Origin: Ophiodon elongatus
Taxonomy: Eukaryota; Chordata; Actinopteri; Perciformes; Hexagrammidae
Assembly (NCBI GenBank): GCA_016806645.1
Contig: JACSYO010001999.1
Coordinates: 2,099,501-2,163,500, forward strand
Direction: 5' to 3'
Length of the DNA: 64,000 nucleotides
The notes under the pieces were generated by a model that worked only from the letters and a program-made list of their open reading frames with translations, was not told where the DNA came from and ran no database searches. The position numbers and the translations under genes were made by a program. Below are positions 1-11,785 of this stretch, piece by piece (position 1 is the first letter of the stretch; every line of letters begins with the position of its first letter).

Positions 1-1338
1 GGGAGCCTTTCCATAATAAAGTCAGCCTCATGTATGTAATAATAATAATGTTACCACATTTTTACTGTCAAAATATGTAACACCTTGGGGAATGGTATCT
101 TACCCTAATGGTGTAATGATTAAAAAATGTCCCACCAACACTTCTCTGCTTGTTGGCATCGCTCTAGATGCGTTTCTCTTTAGTCATAAATATTCAGAAG
201 TGATTTCATCATCATCACTCCTTCCTGTGCCCGCCACCGCCAGAAACCTTCAACTGATCAAGAACAGCTTTTTGTTTTGCTTTTTTTTTTTGCTTTTTTT
301 TTTCAGCACTTTGAAAGCAATTTGATTTCCTGCCCTGTCGTGATTGTATTGCATGGTACACAGTGTAAAATGCAGCGTCGAGGCTGGTTTTCTTTATTAC
401 AGATAATAATACAAATGTCTCCCAACAAATTATGTGGCAGTTATTTATTGATATTCACCTTAAACTTTAAATATCAATACCTAAAATTAATTATTATGGT
501 CTTGAAAGTCATGCTTGACAAAAAAAGGAAGAAAAAAAATTAAATCAGGCCACTCATTCCGCTCCTATTCTACTCATTTATCAAGCAATAGAAAAAATTG
601 GCTGGGGTTGAGGGGGAGGAAGGGCTATGCATGACCGGAGAGTGACTTTAAATTCCTCCCTATTAACGCCAAAGTGCTGGGGTAGCAACAAAAGAAATAT
701 TGAACATTGATGTGTTGATTTAAACTCTAGGATTAGAAAACCACAGAGCTGTATGTGCGCTTACCTAAGCAGTGACCACTGCAAAAAAACGTCACACCTG
801 AACAAACACGCACAACTCCCAATCAGGTCGCACTGAAACTTGAATATTTTACATTGACATTGTAGCAGGAATGTTAAAATTGAGATTTAAACCCAACCTT
901 ATGCAGTCTTATTAACGTCTGACGTTCTCACAAAAACAAATCTTTTCCTGAGTCTTGCTTTTTCTGTGGTGTTCTCTGCAGTTGTTTATTGGGCAAAGTC
1001 TATTCTTCTCTTTTTTTGTTGTGGTTTTTTTAAATTTTTTATAAAGGTTATAGCGTGGGCTATAAAGCTCAATGTCAAAATAGAGTGGTACGTAAGGACT
1101 TTTTCGCTGTTGGCCTTTGGCCCTCATAAAGAATTTATATGCTCAATAGAATCAATGAGAGATATTTCATCTTGTTTCTCCGTGAGTAGCCTTTTGATAA
1201 CCTGGGGCAAGACCAAGGCGTGTGACTCGTAGTACCTTTGAAAAATAAAGAAATGATAAACCATCCTTTTTTCTTTGTTTTTTAAGAGATAAGACAGTGT
1301 GTTCTGTAAGTGTTAGTGGTCCTTTAATTGGCGAGATT
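1..1338. other. 3' flank of chrna4, AT-rich, no gene seen
   Basis: No coding homology was recognised on either strand. TTTATT at 985-990 reads AATAAA on the minus strand, about 350 nt past the chrna4 stop, and is a possible polyadenylation signal. Further TTTATT copies near 392 and 444 are alternatives. Short ORFs here are low-complexity and look like chance. Confidence 0.4.
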
Positions 1339-1464
1339 CTAGATCATTCCAGCCAGCCAAGGAGGAAGAAAGAGTCCCACAGATCCCAGTATACACACCA
1401 ATACAAACATCCAGAGGAATATCCTGTCAATGACCATGGCCACATACTTCCAGTCTTCTTTCAC
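1339..1464 (-). CDS. chrna4: chrna4 coding exon 6 (M4 and C-terminus)
   Basis: 126 bp from the GCTAG acceptor at 1465 to the TAG stop at 1341-1339. It encodes VKEDWKYVAMVIDRIFLWMF, then the rest of M4 and a C-terminus of PPWLAGMI, the usual CHRNA4 end. It joins exon 5 in phase 0. The exon is not apparent from open reading frames because it is short. Confidence 0.97.
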   Translation of the reverse strand: MKEDWKYVAMVIDRIFLWMFVLVCILGSVGLFLPPWLAGMI

Positions 1465-4400
1465 CTAGCGGAGAAGAGACACAGGAGAGAGGGACATTTC
1501 AAAATTTCACACCACCTTTCTTTTTACCAGCTGTCAGTTTTCACCCTTCATTGATTTCTCTCGAATGGCTGGTTTTTTTCATTATGAGGCGGCTATCGCC
1601 TAAATGTCAGTCAATTCTTGCTCGTCTCTCTTATGAAATATTCAAGGTCAAATTACCGAGGTCCCATTGTCCCAAATACGGGGCTTTCTGGCTAGAGAAA
1701 GAAAGTGCATTGTAGTCCTGACAATGACTGGTGTCAGTTAATGCAATAACTTTTTTTTATTTCTTTTATTTTAGAATAATTGTACACATTTTCGAACTTC
1801 TGCTCCCATTCCACAGAGACAGCTTTCATTCTTTTGCGAGCAACTCAGCAATTAACACTCTATCGGTGCTGTACTGTATACTTAAAAAAGGTTTTCGCTT
1901 TCCTTATCAAAATGCATTTTCACAGATTTATTTCAAAACGATTAAAAACGAGCCATGTAACTTTTTTAGACCGTCAAAACTAGAGACCAGCATTATGACT
2001 CACGGTAAAGGTAAAGTCTCATTAAACTGTCACTTGGTGGTGATGGTCCTTCGCTCTGGGAAACCCAATTATGTAATGCAAGTAATTCCGCTTATACACT
2101 GAGAATTTGCACAGATGATTACAGATTGGACATTGATATTTTTCCTCAATAAAATAGCAGCTCAATTTTCCGTTGACAGCTCTATTGCATGTAATGAGGG
2201 GATTGTACTTGTATACAACACAATGTTATCTGACAAACTCATTGAAGCTGTTGGACCTTTTCAAAAATATGAGCCCTACATGGATATTTAGAAACTATTA
2301 TGTCATTTACCAAGGCTTTACTGATTATTTAAATGAAGGTAATGTTTCAACTCACCGAGAAATCTGCATCCTCTGCCCTGAGATGATCGGCGACGTACTG
2401 AACTCCCTCTATCGCCCGTTGCACCGCTGGGGAAATAGTTGGAATAACGGTGTCCTGTTGGGTACTCGCGTCTTTAGTTGACTCAACCTTGGTGGTTCCT
2501 GCCGTGTGATCTGTCGGGGCTTGTTTCTTCACCCACCCTGCGATCGCCATGAGCCCAGGCCCTTCATCATGCAGACAGCAGTACTGGAAGCTGCGGGAGC
2601 GACACCGGTGCACGGCTCTCTGAGGGAGCTCCCTCTGTTGGTCACACATTTGCTCCGCGCTGAGGGAGCGGCCATTTGGGGCCATTGTATTTGGTTCTTC
2701 CTTGGAAAGGCTGTGGAGTGGACCCAGTGGCAAAGCCGGGGGCAAGGATAATTGCGAAGAAGACGAGGTCGCGGAGTTGTGCCCCCATGGAGGTTGCTTC
2801 TCAGAGAGAACTGAATACTGACCAGATGTGGTCCGGCAGAAGATGTTGGCATTCAGTGGGTGATCATCCTTGTTGCGGTCCTCAAGAGTCGAAGAGGGTG
2901 GAGAGGGCGAGCAGACGAGGATGCTTGGACTGTCGGATGGAGTCTTTGGGAGTGCATCCTCCACCTGGCACATCTGTCTCAGCCCTGTCTCCAACCCTGT
3001 CCAATAGGCCAGCGAGTTGCCCGTTGCCGATATGGTGGTCGGACGGTGCATCATCTCGATAAGCTTCTTGCAGTGCTGCTTGGCTGTACCCGGCGGACGC
3101 TTCATGAAGAGGACTCGCGGCACCATGTCCAAGAATACTCTCCGCACCCAGTGAGGCATGCTGTGGGTTTGTGGCGACCGGTGATGTACGTTCAAAACGA
3201 AGACTGTAATTACGATGGAGAGTGTGACAAAGACCATGGTGAACAGCAGATATTCACCGATCAGCGGAATCACCAGCGATGTCGACGGTATAATCTCTGT
3301 GATCAGCAGGAGGAATACTGTCAGGGACAGTAGCACTGAGATGCACAAGGTGATCTTCTCTCCACATTGCGATGGCAAATAAAACACCAGCACGGTCAAA
3401 CAGGAGATAAGAAGACAGGGGATGATGAGGTTGATGGTGTAGAACAACGGAAGCCTCCGGATAATGAAGTAGTAGGTGATGTCTGAGTAGATCTCCGTGC
3501 AGCACTCGTACTTTTTGGTGTTGTACTTGCCCACTGCATTGATGATGACCCACTCGCCGCTCTCCCAGTAGTCCATCTGGTCCACGTCGCTGGCCATGCT
3601 GATGAGGTCGATCTTGGCGCGGTCATAGGTCCACGAGCCAAACTTCATCTTGCAGCTCTGCTGGTCAAAAGGGAAGAAGGTGACATCTATGCTGCACGAA
3701 GACTTGTAGATGGCCGGTGGCATCCACTTTATCCGACCGTCATGGAACAGATGTGCCTTTGTGAGGTGGGTCACCGCAAAGTCGCCATCAGCGCTGCGCA
3801 AACAAGAAGAGAGAGCGTGAGAGGGAAGAAAAGTGGGACAAAAAGTGTACTTAACTTTTTTACCTTCATCAAGGGTTGCATTACAATACTATAATTCTGG
3901 CTAAGTGCTTCAAGCAATACCATTAAATCCGCATTTTTGTTGTTTTCAACCACATCTAACTGTCGCCTTCAGGGGATTGAGTTTGGCCATTTGTTCTCGG
4001 TTGGAAAAAGCTTGTAAGTTGACCATTTTTAACCGCTGACTAAAGTGAACTGATTACATAGCACTAAGCACAATTTTAGCAAAAAATGCCATAGTTCTTA
4101 TTAAAAACAATGACTTCCAGTTAGAGAAATACCCTGTGCACAAAATGGGCTTTCAAAATAAAGTTGCTCTGCCTTGCCTTATTAATTCCAACAAATAAAT
4201 GATTGAGCCTCAGATATTTCATTACGAGAAATTAAAATCTTGTTTCTATCATGACGCAAACTTGACAGTTTTATTTAACTAATTCTGTCGTGCCAATTTT
4301 TCGAATAATCTTTTCAAACATTTTTCAGTTTGAGCTGATTTCCCTTATTTGAAGTGAAATAAATACAGGTCTACTTGGGGATGTATTTTACCCGAGGCCT

Positions 4401-7400
4401 CTTCAAACACATCCAATTACGTTCCATCTTCTAATTCCCAGGCTAATGTATTGCTTTGTACAATGTACCGAGCTGTGTTTGTAACCACATCCATTAAGGC
4501 TGACCTTGTTCACATTTATTTTAGCTAAATTACTTTACGACATTGGCACAGGACAAGATGTTAGGCACAACAGCTGAATCTCCAAGTGTCCCCTCCAGTC
4601 ATACCGCCTGTTGGAATTAAATCATTACAATGTGAACATTGGCTGAACATTGGCTGCTATGTGGTTAGTTTTGCCTTGAATGTGGCAACACTTGAGAAAT
4701 CCAGAGTCTCTTACAGTTTCTTCACATGAAAACAAGCTATTGACTCAGATCCTCACTTGTTGTAGAGGACAATGTCGGGCCTCCAGATGATCTCTGAGGG
4801 AATACGGATGGAGGTGACATTTTCGTATTCCTCCGGGTTCCAGCGGAGTTTGTAATCGTTCCATTCCTATAGGAAGGAAACATCAATCAAATGTATATAC
4901 TGCAGCTTTATGTTGTACTGTATCTTTAGTTTGTGTTTTTATCTCCATCTATATAATTACATACTTGCTTGACCCAGACGTTTGTGGTCATCATCTGGTT
5001 CTTCTCATCCTTATTTCATGGAAACAGGAGACAGAAAAAACTAATTGTGACATTCATCTTCTTTCAAATGAATTGTACATCAGCCTGGACTTCATGATTG
5101 CATGGGTATAATTAATACATTTTTTATTCATCATTTGTCATTTATTTTTTGACAGCTGCTTTCAAAATAAGTCAACATACCCTCTATTCAAATAGACAGA
5201 TTAGTCATGTAATGCATCGAGAAAAAAATAAATAGGTAATGCTACGTGCTTTGCTGCAAGTGCTGGCAAGCTGCTATCTCCAGCTCCCTCACAGCAACAT
5301 CTGAGACACAGCAGTCAGTGAACTCACACTGTAGGAGAAGACAACCGGGCATGTGAAGCAGGCCCTGCCACCTAATTGTGTGTCAAAAACCTGGAGAATC
5401 ATCCCACGTAGCAATGCAGGCTGCACATATTCGATATTGAAGCTGCACCAGGGAACTTTGCATGGCTCCAAATGGCAGTTAAAGGCCTTATAAAAACGTT
5501 TTTACCTTAGTCAACAGAGACCCTGCAACATCATTTGTGTCTGTAATGCAAAGATAAGACAAGAGGCAAGAGAGAATAGAGATGTTTTTTGTTGAGACTA
5601 GCTGTGTCTGGATGTGGATATTTATTGCCAGCAATAGCATACTTGACAACTGAATTTAATTTGTGAAAATAATTCAGTCTCTTCTGTTCTGGTTTAATTT
5701 CCGCTGATAAGCGATCTGTATATTTAGATTCATCTCCCTTTCCTGGTGTAGCTTTGAGCTGGTTGCTAGTGTGATCACGATGAATATGATCCATAAGACA
5801 TAGAGAGTACAATTCAAACTATACACAACTGCATTGGACCAACATTCATAATAATTAATCAACTTTTCAAGGGCCACACTTTGCATCTGAACTGAGCGAG
5901 GTCATATTTGCACTTAAGTTTTCATGCAGTTTAATGGGCTGCAGCTGGCCAGCGTATTAGCTATTCAGCCTGCACACTGGCATTGACAGTGCACTTTTCC
6001 CCGGCAAACATTTGGTGGTTCTTATGTTGTGTAGCCGGCTGCTGTCTGGCTGTTGTAAATGTCTGCCTATAATGCCTATGAGCCCAGTTGGCCGAATTTC
6101 TTTTTTTTAGCATTGTACGTTTCTGCAAACCACGGCAAAGTTTTTTTTGCATTCGGTCAGAAGTTTATCGAGCGACTGTTATTGAAAGTTACGTGATAAT
6201 ATTAACGAGTATAACTAGCAAGAAAGTAACGTTACGTAAGAAAGTCTGTTAATCGTGGTTGTTGCTTATTTACGCTAGTTACGTTACATTTCACGTTATT
6301 ATTGTGACAGAAACTATGATCTTTTTTCGAACCTTAACCAAGTGGTTTGGTTGCATAACCAACATAATCAATTGTTCACAATGTTAACCACGTGGCGTTG
6401 TGCGTTTCCGCAAGCGTTATACAACACGGATAGAAAAACTATTTATGAAACGTAGTTTTGGTTCAGAAACGTCGAGATCCAAAGTATTATGGACGCCATT
6501 ATGAAACAATTTTTCTTTTTCTTTTGGTTCTTGATTTTTTCATCAGAGGAGACCACGGGGCAAGTGATTCACAGAGCAGATATGTATTCTGTAGCAGTAG
6601 AAAAACAAAAACAAAAGGAATTTATTTCGGTTGGCCCTTAATATTGATATCCGGGGTTGGCTATTGGTGAAACGTACTGTAACAATGCTGTGCGGTTTTA
6701 CTCACCACATCAATGAGCTGGGCAATAGACAGTCCAAAGTGGACTAGCACTGTGTCTGAAGTGTTTTCCACAGGCCGGGAGAGCTTATTGTAATGTGCGA
6801 ACAGATCCTGAAGCAGCCTCTCTTCAGCGTGGGCACGAGGTCGAACTTGGAAACAAACTGAGGGGAGAGAAGAAGAGATTAGACACATAAGGAAAGCTTG
6901 GATCAATGACAATGACCTTTTTTTTTTCGCCCGTTGTGTCATTAAATGGCTTTTTAGAACTTCAAAACAGTACATTTGTAATACATTCATCTTTAATGGA
7001 TTTAACTGATCCATGCCGCAGAGAAGGATTCACTGTACAGAGTGTAATCTAAAAGGAGGGTGACCTCTATTATACAGGTGGCGTTTGGTTACAAGGGACT
7101 GGATCTGATGAGGGGAGGGGTGGAGATGAGAGAAGGAAAAAGGGGAAGCGTGAGTCCGAGTCTGAGGACATCCGCTGTGTCTCTGGACAGACGTGCTGAT
7201 GGAGCGATCTGTCGAGACGTCTCACCCCTCCCTCGCCCCCTCTCACCCTCTCTGCCTCGGTGTCTCTCTGCTGCGGCCGCTCTGATGGAGCAACTCAACC
7301 CCACCGCCTCCACCCCACCCCGCACTGAGGATGACCCAACAAGGTCTCTGAACAATTAAAAAAAGGGACGGAGATCGTCCCGAGACTCGTACAGCACAAT

Positions 7401-9107
7401 GTCCTTTGTATTCCAAACCTTTTTTTTTTTTCATATTGAATTAGCCATTTTTCTATTATGGACATAGCGAGTCTGTGCAGGTAATTCAATGGCACAGCAA
7501 TTCATCATAGGCTGGGATTTCACCAGCCTCACTGATATATCATTATTCCTGGCACTTCTGCATATATCAATGTCTTTCTTGCAGTGTGGTGCATTGTATT
7601 GTATATAGTTTTTACTGCTTATTGTACAAAATATTAAATTGTTCCTATCTATCTTCAAGAAAGATGATGTTCCAACTTGTATTCTTGAAACAAGGACACA
7701 GATGTTGTTGTCATGCTGCCGGCCTTCATCTCGGGTTCTCCCACCCACTCAATCAAAGCTGAAGTGCTGTCCTTCAGATGCCTGAAAACTGGCATCCTCA
7801 GTTTGTAAAAGGCTCAGGATCAATATCTTATAAAATGGATATAGTTTATTTTTCCCACCACGTTTTTTTTACTTCCCTTTCTGCCTTAATGTGGTCCGGA
7901 TGCTCAACAACCTTGAAATGTCTCTGCGTTTTATGCAGATGAAAGAAACCGACACAGGTGCCTTTGTTTCATCACATCACCTCGGAGCGATATCTGTTGA
8001 ATGCAGATGGTATTAAATAAATAGGGACGGTCCAGTAGGCTCTAAAGCAGCCTCGCCACTAATGGGTTTAGATGGGGGAGCTCGCAGGGTGCCATGACTT
8101 TGACAATGTGTGGGTCACAGCAGTAATGTGTGCAGGGGAAAATAGGTAACTGTTGGATGAGAAAACTGTGAATAGCCCCGGCACAGACTGGGATGTTACC
8201 AGTCACTCAGAATGGAGAAACCTGAACCTTTTCATTCCAGTTGGCTGACACATACTTACTCAAATTTCTCTTTTCCTATTTTTGTGAGAGTATCCAGTTC
8301 CTTTTCCTTTAAATCATGCCATTCCCCTGGCTGCTTCTCATTGATGGCGTCTGTTCCCATATTTACTCATGCACATAATCAAAGTGAAACAAAATGAATT
8401 ATGTAAATCATCCAGAAAAGTTAATAAAATCTGAAGAAAAAAGAAACAGTTTTGATCTGCTTAGTTATAGATGTGTCAGAGCCAGTAGACCCAGTTCTGT
8501 CCTCATTTGATCAATGAACTCTCGTAGGCCAATAATGCATGAGCAGCAAATATCCCTTTCTATACAAGTGAGTTCTGCTCAGACAGAGCTTTGTTGCCAG
8601 GTCACTAAGCAACGGAGCAGTTTCTACGTCCTGGTACAATAGAAATTATGGCAAGCAACAAAGTTTTTGTGTGTTGAAGGTTGTGTGTTTCAGTTGTCGG
8701 TGATTGAGTTTGCCTTCAGTTAAAACTGGCGCTTCATTAGGGACTGCACACAAATGATTGGGTGTGGAGCATTGTATTGTATATATTGTTGTACTTATTT
8801 ATTTTTTAATAAAGAGCTGATGAATTAGTTAAGGCATCAACTTTAACAATTGTGATGAGTAAAAGTTGACACACCCCTGCTCTCCCAATAAATATAGACC
8901 AGCCTCACTTGAGCATATATTGAAAATACACAACCCTCCCTCTTTCCCAACACCCCATCATCCCCGCCCCCAATCATATTCACACAGTCCCTCACGACGA
9001 TAAAGAAAAATGAGAGGCAAAGCAACTGTAACTGACAGTAAGGGAAAAGACTTACCTTGTGGAGGAAGAGTGAAGAAAAGTACGCTCAGACACTTGTATA
9101 CATCCAT
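1339..9107 (-). CDS. chrna4: Neuronal nicotinic acetylcholine receptor subunit alpha-4 (complete, 6 coding exons)
   Basis: Joined exons on the minus strand: 9107-9056, 6857-6706, 5009-4965, 4866-4757, 3793-2356 and 1464-1339. They total 1923 nt and encode 640 residues (human CHRNA4 is about 627). The product is a pentameric Cys-loop cation-channel subunit of the neuronal plasma membrane that binds acetylcholine together with beta subunits. Seen in the protein: a short signal peptide (about 1-22), a glycosylation sequon at N49, a Cys-loop C153-C167, the vicinal pair C217-C218 in YECC that defines alpha subunits, M1 about 235-258, M2 about 265-286 starting GEKITL, M3 about 300-320, a long variable cytoplasmic loop with a basic SRSFQYC patch, an amphipathic helix before M4, and a C-terminus ending LAGMI. 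The exon sizes 152, 45 and 110 bp are those I recall for human CHRNA4. The same-strand neighbour kcnq2 supports alpha-4 over the related alpha-2. Confidence 0.97.
1465..2355 (-). other. chrna4: chrna4 intron 5
   Basis: Bounded by a GTGAGT donor and a TAG acceptor. AT-rich, with no coding signal or recognised repeat. Confidence 0.9.
2356..3793 (-). CDS. chrna4: chrna4 coding exon 5 (main exon: Cys-loop, M1-M3, cytoplasmic loop)
   Basis: This 1438-bp exon encodes residues 120-599. It contains the Cys-loop (C153-C167), the YECC vicinal cysteines, M1, the pore-lining M2 (GEKITLCISVLLSL region), M3 ending near VFVLNVHHRSP, and a cytoplasmic loop of about 240 residues. The loop ends in the amphipathic helix AIEGVQYVADHLRAED that precedes M4. 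The acceptor is GCGCAG at 3794 and the donor GTGAGT at 2355. Reading through the donor adds only VS before a stop, so the splice is required to supply M4. Confidence 0.98.
3794..4756 (-). other. chrna4: chrna4 intron 4
   Basis: 963 bp with a GTGAGG donor and a GCAG acceptor preceded by a pyrimidine tract. No gene or repeat recognised. Confidence 0.9.
4757..4866 (-). CDS. chrna4: chrna4 coding exon 4 (110 bp)
   Basis: The 110-bp exon encodes residues 84-119 plus two bases, from EWNDYKLRW through IPSEIIWRPDIVLYN. The WRPDIVLYN block holds loop A of the agonist site. An N-V-T sequon lies at about residue 99. Acceptor TATAG, donor GTGAGG. The 98-bp intron to exon 3 is a typical short fish intron. 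Confidence 0.97.
4965..5009 (-). CDS. chrna4: chrna4 coding exon 3 (45 bp)
   Basis: This small 45-bp exon encodes DEKNQMMTTNVWVKQ (residues 69-83), between an AAG acceptor and a GTATGT donor. It is the highly conserved second segment of the ligand-binding domain, and its size is characteristic of neuronal nicotinic subunit genes. It is too short to be noticed as an open reading frame. Confidence 0.97.
5010..6705 (-). other. chrna4: chrna4 intron 2
   Basis: 1696 bp with a GTGAG donor and an AAG acceptor. AT-rich. No coding signal recognised; the short ORFs have no family features. Confidence 0.9.
6706..6857 (-). CDS. chrna4: chrna4 coding exon 2 (start of ligand-binding domain)
   Basis: This is a 152-bp exon with a CAG acceptor and a GTGAG donor. 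It encodes residues 18-68, including AHAEERLL and FGLSIAQLIDV, the start of the extracellular domain. The length equals that of human CHRNA4 exon 2. An N-T-S glycosylation sequon lies at residues 49-51. Confidence 0.96.
6858..9055 (-). other. chrna4: chrna4 intron 1
   Basis: 2198 bp between the signal-peptide exon and exon 2. A C/T-rich patch lies near 7210-7325. No gene or clear repeat family was recognised. Confidence 0.85.
9056..9107 (-). CDS. chrna4: chrna4 coding exon 1 (signal peptide)
   Basis: Starts at ATG 9107-9105 with G at -3 and G at +4, a good Kozak context. It encodes MDVYKCLSVLFFTLPPQ plus one base, then a GTAAGT donor at 9055. An in-frame TGA 11 codons upstream (9140-9138) rules out a longer N-terminus on this exon. 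The hydrophobic run CLSVLFFTL is the signal-peptide core. The phase (one base) joins exactly to exon 2. This is the least conserved part of the gene, so the assignment rests on phase, position and the signal-peptide character. Confidence 0.85.
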
Positions 9108-9190
9108 TGCGAACTCCCTCCCGACTTCTGCTGGATCTCAGTCCCGGTGGTCAGACATGCGTCCTGTGACGGTCGTCAGGAGGGTTCAGA
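9108..9190 (-). promoter_or_regulatory. chrna4: chrna4 presumed 5' leader with a six-codon upstream ORF
   Basis: Reading toward the start codon, an ATG at 9158-9156 opens MSDHRD and ends at TGA 9140-9138, 30 nt before the main ATG. The upstream ATG has C at -3, so its context is weak. It is functional only if transcription begins upstream of 9158, which the sequence alone does not show. No clear TATA box was recognised. Confidence 0.35.
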
Positions 9191-9379
9191 TCAGGTGAAA
9201 CAGCCAGATGGAAAGGTCACGTCGGTCTGTGTCAGCCCTGGGCCTGGCGTTCCTCCATCTGTCCATCTCTTCAGTTGGTCTTCTGTCCAGTCTGAAGGAC
9301 CCCCAGACCTGCAGTTCAGTCTCCTTGATCCAACACTTGAACGTCCCTCCTCACTCTGCTGGAATCCTTCATACAAGTG

Positions 9380-9530
9380 TGCCTTATCCCTCTCTTCTCC
9401 ACCCTCCCCGTCTCCATTACTCCCTCCCTCGCCTCTCATCTCTCCGCCTCCTCACCTCAGCTCCCTTTCTCTCTCGCTCTCTCTCTCTCTCTCACACGCA
9501 CACACACACACAAACTCACCTCATTTCTCT
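9380..9530 (+). repeat. Pyrimidine-rich block with (CT)n and (CA)n, upstream of chrna4
   Basis: The plus strand is almost all C and T, with a (TC)n run near 9475-9492 followed by a (CA)n run. It lies 270-420 bp upstream of the chrna4 start codon. Such tracts can adopt non-B structures. Confidence 0.7.
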
Positions 9531-9634
9531 CTTTGCATTCTCTTTCCCTCCCACTTATTTGCTTTTCTCCCAGTTACACTTTTCTGTCTCTCCTTCACTT
9601 TTTTTTCCCATGAAAAACAGTGAACTTTTGTGTG

Positions 9635-10058
<424 letters not shown>

Positions 10059-11053
10059 ATGCCTGTCAAAGACCGGTCTAGTAAAAGTGCCTGTGAGTCA
10101 TAGGAACTCGAGATACTCTTCAGTCTCCACTCGGCCCCGTTCCCCAGGAGCATATAATCTCTCAATCTCCACCCCCCTCCCCCTCTCCTTTTATCTTAGC
10201 CCCCTCCTTTCTCTTTTAAACACCCCTGATCTTCATGTCCTGTCAAACAGAGATTGTATCGTTCTCTCTGTGCTTCCCTACCAGTCTGCTTCACAGCTTT
10301 TCTCCGTCACGGAGCTCAGTGTCATGGCTGGCCATCTACTGAGACAGATGCACTTGCTTTAGGTGTGTTTACCATTACCGCACTTCCTTTTTTTCCCCCA
10401 AATGCTAACATGTCGTGCTTTGATGAAACAAACGCGAGAGTGAAAAACTGGAGACACTCAAATAAAACCTTGACTCAAGAGTCATGTTTACTTGAAATGA
10501 AGAAGCCCGGATTTTGACTGCGTTACATGATAGAGTGCAACAAAAGAGGTCCGGGTGGGAGATATATTCTGCCGCTGTAGATGTCTTTGTCAGATATGCT
10601 TCTTTTCAATACACCATGAGCCCACAGAGAACAAGCCCCCGCAGTGTACACATTGATTTTTTCTAATCAAAGACGCGTCTCTCTTGATCCGACGATGACT
10701 AACGGTGACTTGACAGATGAAGAGATTCCTCTCAGCGGTGCGCCGCCACAGAGCGGATGCACACTCTTACCATCAGAGGTTCGATGGCCGATTATTTAGT
10801 TGGATTGTTGTCAGGAGTCCGGCAGGAATTTGCAAGTGGGACAACGCAGCAGCAGGGGGGCCACAGGAAATTTCACAGGCAGTAAAGGTGCAGGGTGTAC
10901 AAGTAGGCCAATTACAGCCTGGCAGCTGACACGTACATTAGTTTATCTCACACCCACATATAGACACATATAAGCTCCCTCTGTGGCCACCTCAGCTTAT
11001 GAGACGGACCATCTGCACCGTAATGGTGTGGGAAATGGACTGCATTGATACAT
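10059..11053. other. Intergenic, nothing recognised
   Basis: Upstream flank of chrna4 beyond the TG cluster. No gene, RNA or named repeat recognised. Confidence 0.5.
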
Positions 11054-11576
11054 AGGGCTGGGCGTATATATTTAATATGAGAATGTATTGTCTTTCAATG
11101 GAATCATATTGTGATATCGTGAAACACAATTATGTCATCTGAATTGATACTCACAAGCACATACTAACTCTGAAAATCGGAATTGATAAGAATTCTGCTC
11201 ATGGGAATACCCCAGTGTAGTTACATCAAACTATTCTCTTAATCTGATTACTCTATATTTGTGTACATATATGTATGTAAACATATTCAGTGTATAGCTG
11301 GAATTACATATATATCATTTTTTTCTATAATTTCACTTGAAAGTGAATATTGATTTTGCACTTAAGTTCTTAATTAAATAATTTAATTTTTTTATTTATT
11401 AGTCCGGTATTTAATTCACTCAGGAGTATACAAAATCAAACATTTGGTTATTTCATATAGTTTATTTATTTATTCATGTTACTCGGTGATATATCAATAT
11501 ATCATAGAGATATGAAATTACCTATATTGTGATAGAAGATTTGGGGCATATTGCTCAGCGCTATTTAAACAGCCCT
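11054..11576 (+). mobile_element. MITE-like non-autonomous DNA transposon, copy 1
   Basis: Starts AGGGCTGGGCG and ends in GCTATTTAAACAGCCCT, giving imperfect terminal inverted repeats. The interior (TGTCTTTCAATGGAATCATA, then ATGTCATCTGAATTGATA and TTGATAAGAATTCTGCTCAT) is matched in inverse orientation by the copy at 26094-26639. There is no transposase. The AGGGCTGGGCGATATG type of end is widespread in teleost non-autonomous elements; the superfamily is not assigned. Confidence 0.7.
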
Positions 11577-11614
11577 GCTCTATAGTCTAGTCTTCAACAC
11601 AAGCCAGCTTCAGG

Positions 11615-11785
11615 AGCGATAAACATTCACACGCACTCTCAACACGCAAAAGCCACCGGGAGCAGATTGGGGCTCAGTATCTTCCCTCCTAAGGACACTC
11701 CAACACGTTGACCCCAGGGAATCGAACCACCACCCCTTCTGATTAGTGGACAACAGCTGTATCTCCAGAGCCACAGCCGCCCCCG
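11615..11785 (+). repeat. Teleost dispersed repeat (CAGTATCTTCCC / GGGAATCGAACC type)
   Basis: Contains GGGGCTCAGTATCTTCCCTC, CCCAGGGAATCGAACCACCA and AGAGCCACAGCCGCC. These match from memory a repeat seen in many teleost genomes. A more diverged relative appears at 19680-19860. Confidence 0.55.

Noticed and set aside
1339..9107. Assignment as chrna2 rather than chrna4
   Set aside because: The two subunits are close relatives, but the linkage to kcnq2 and the C-terminal and loop landmarks favour alpha-4.
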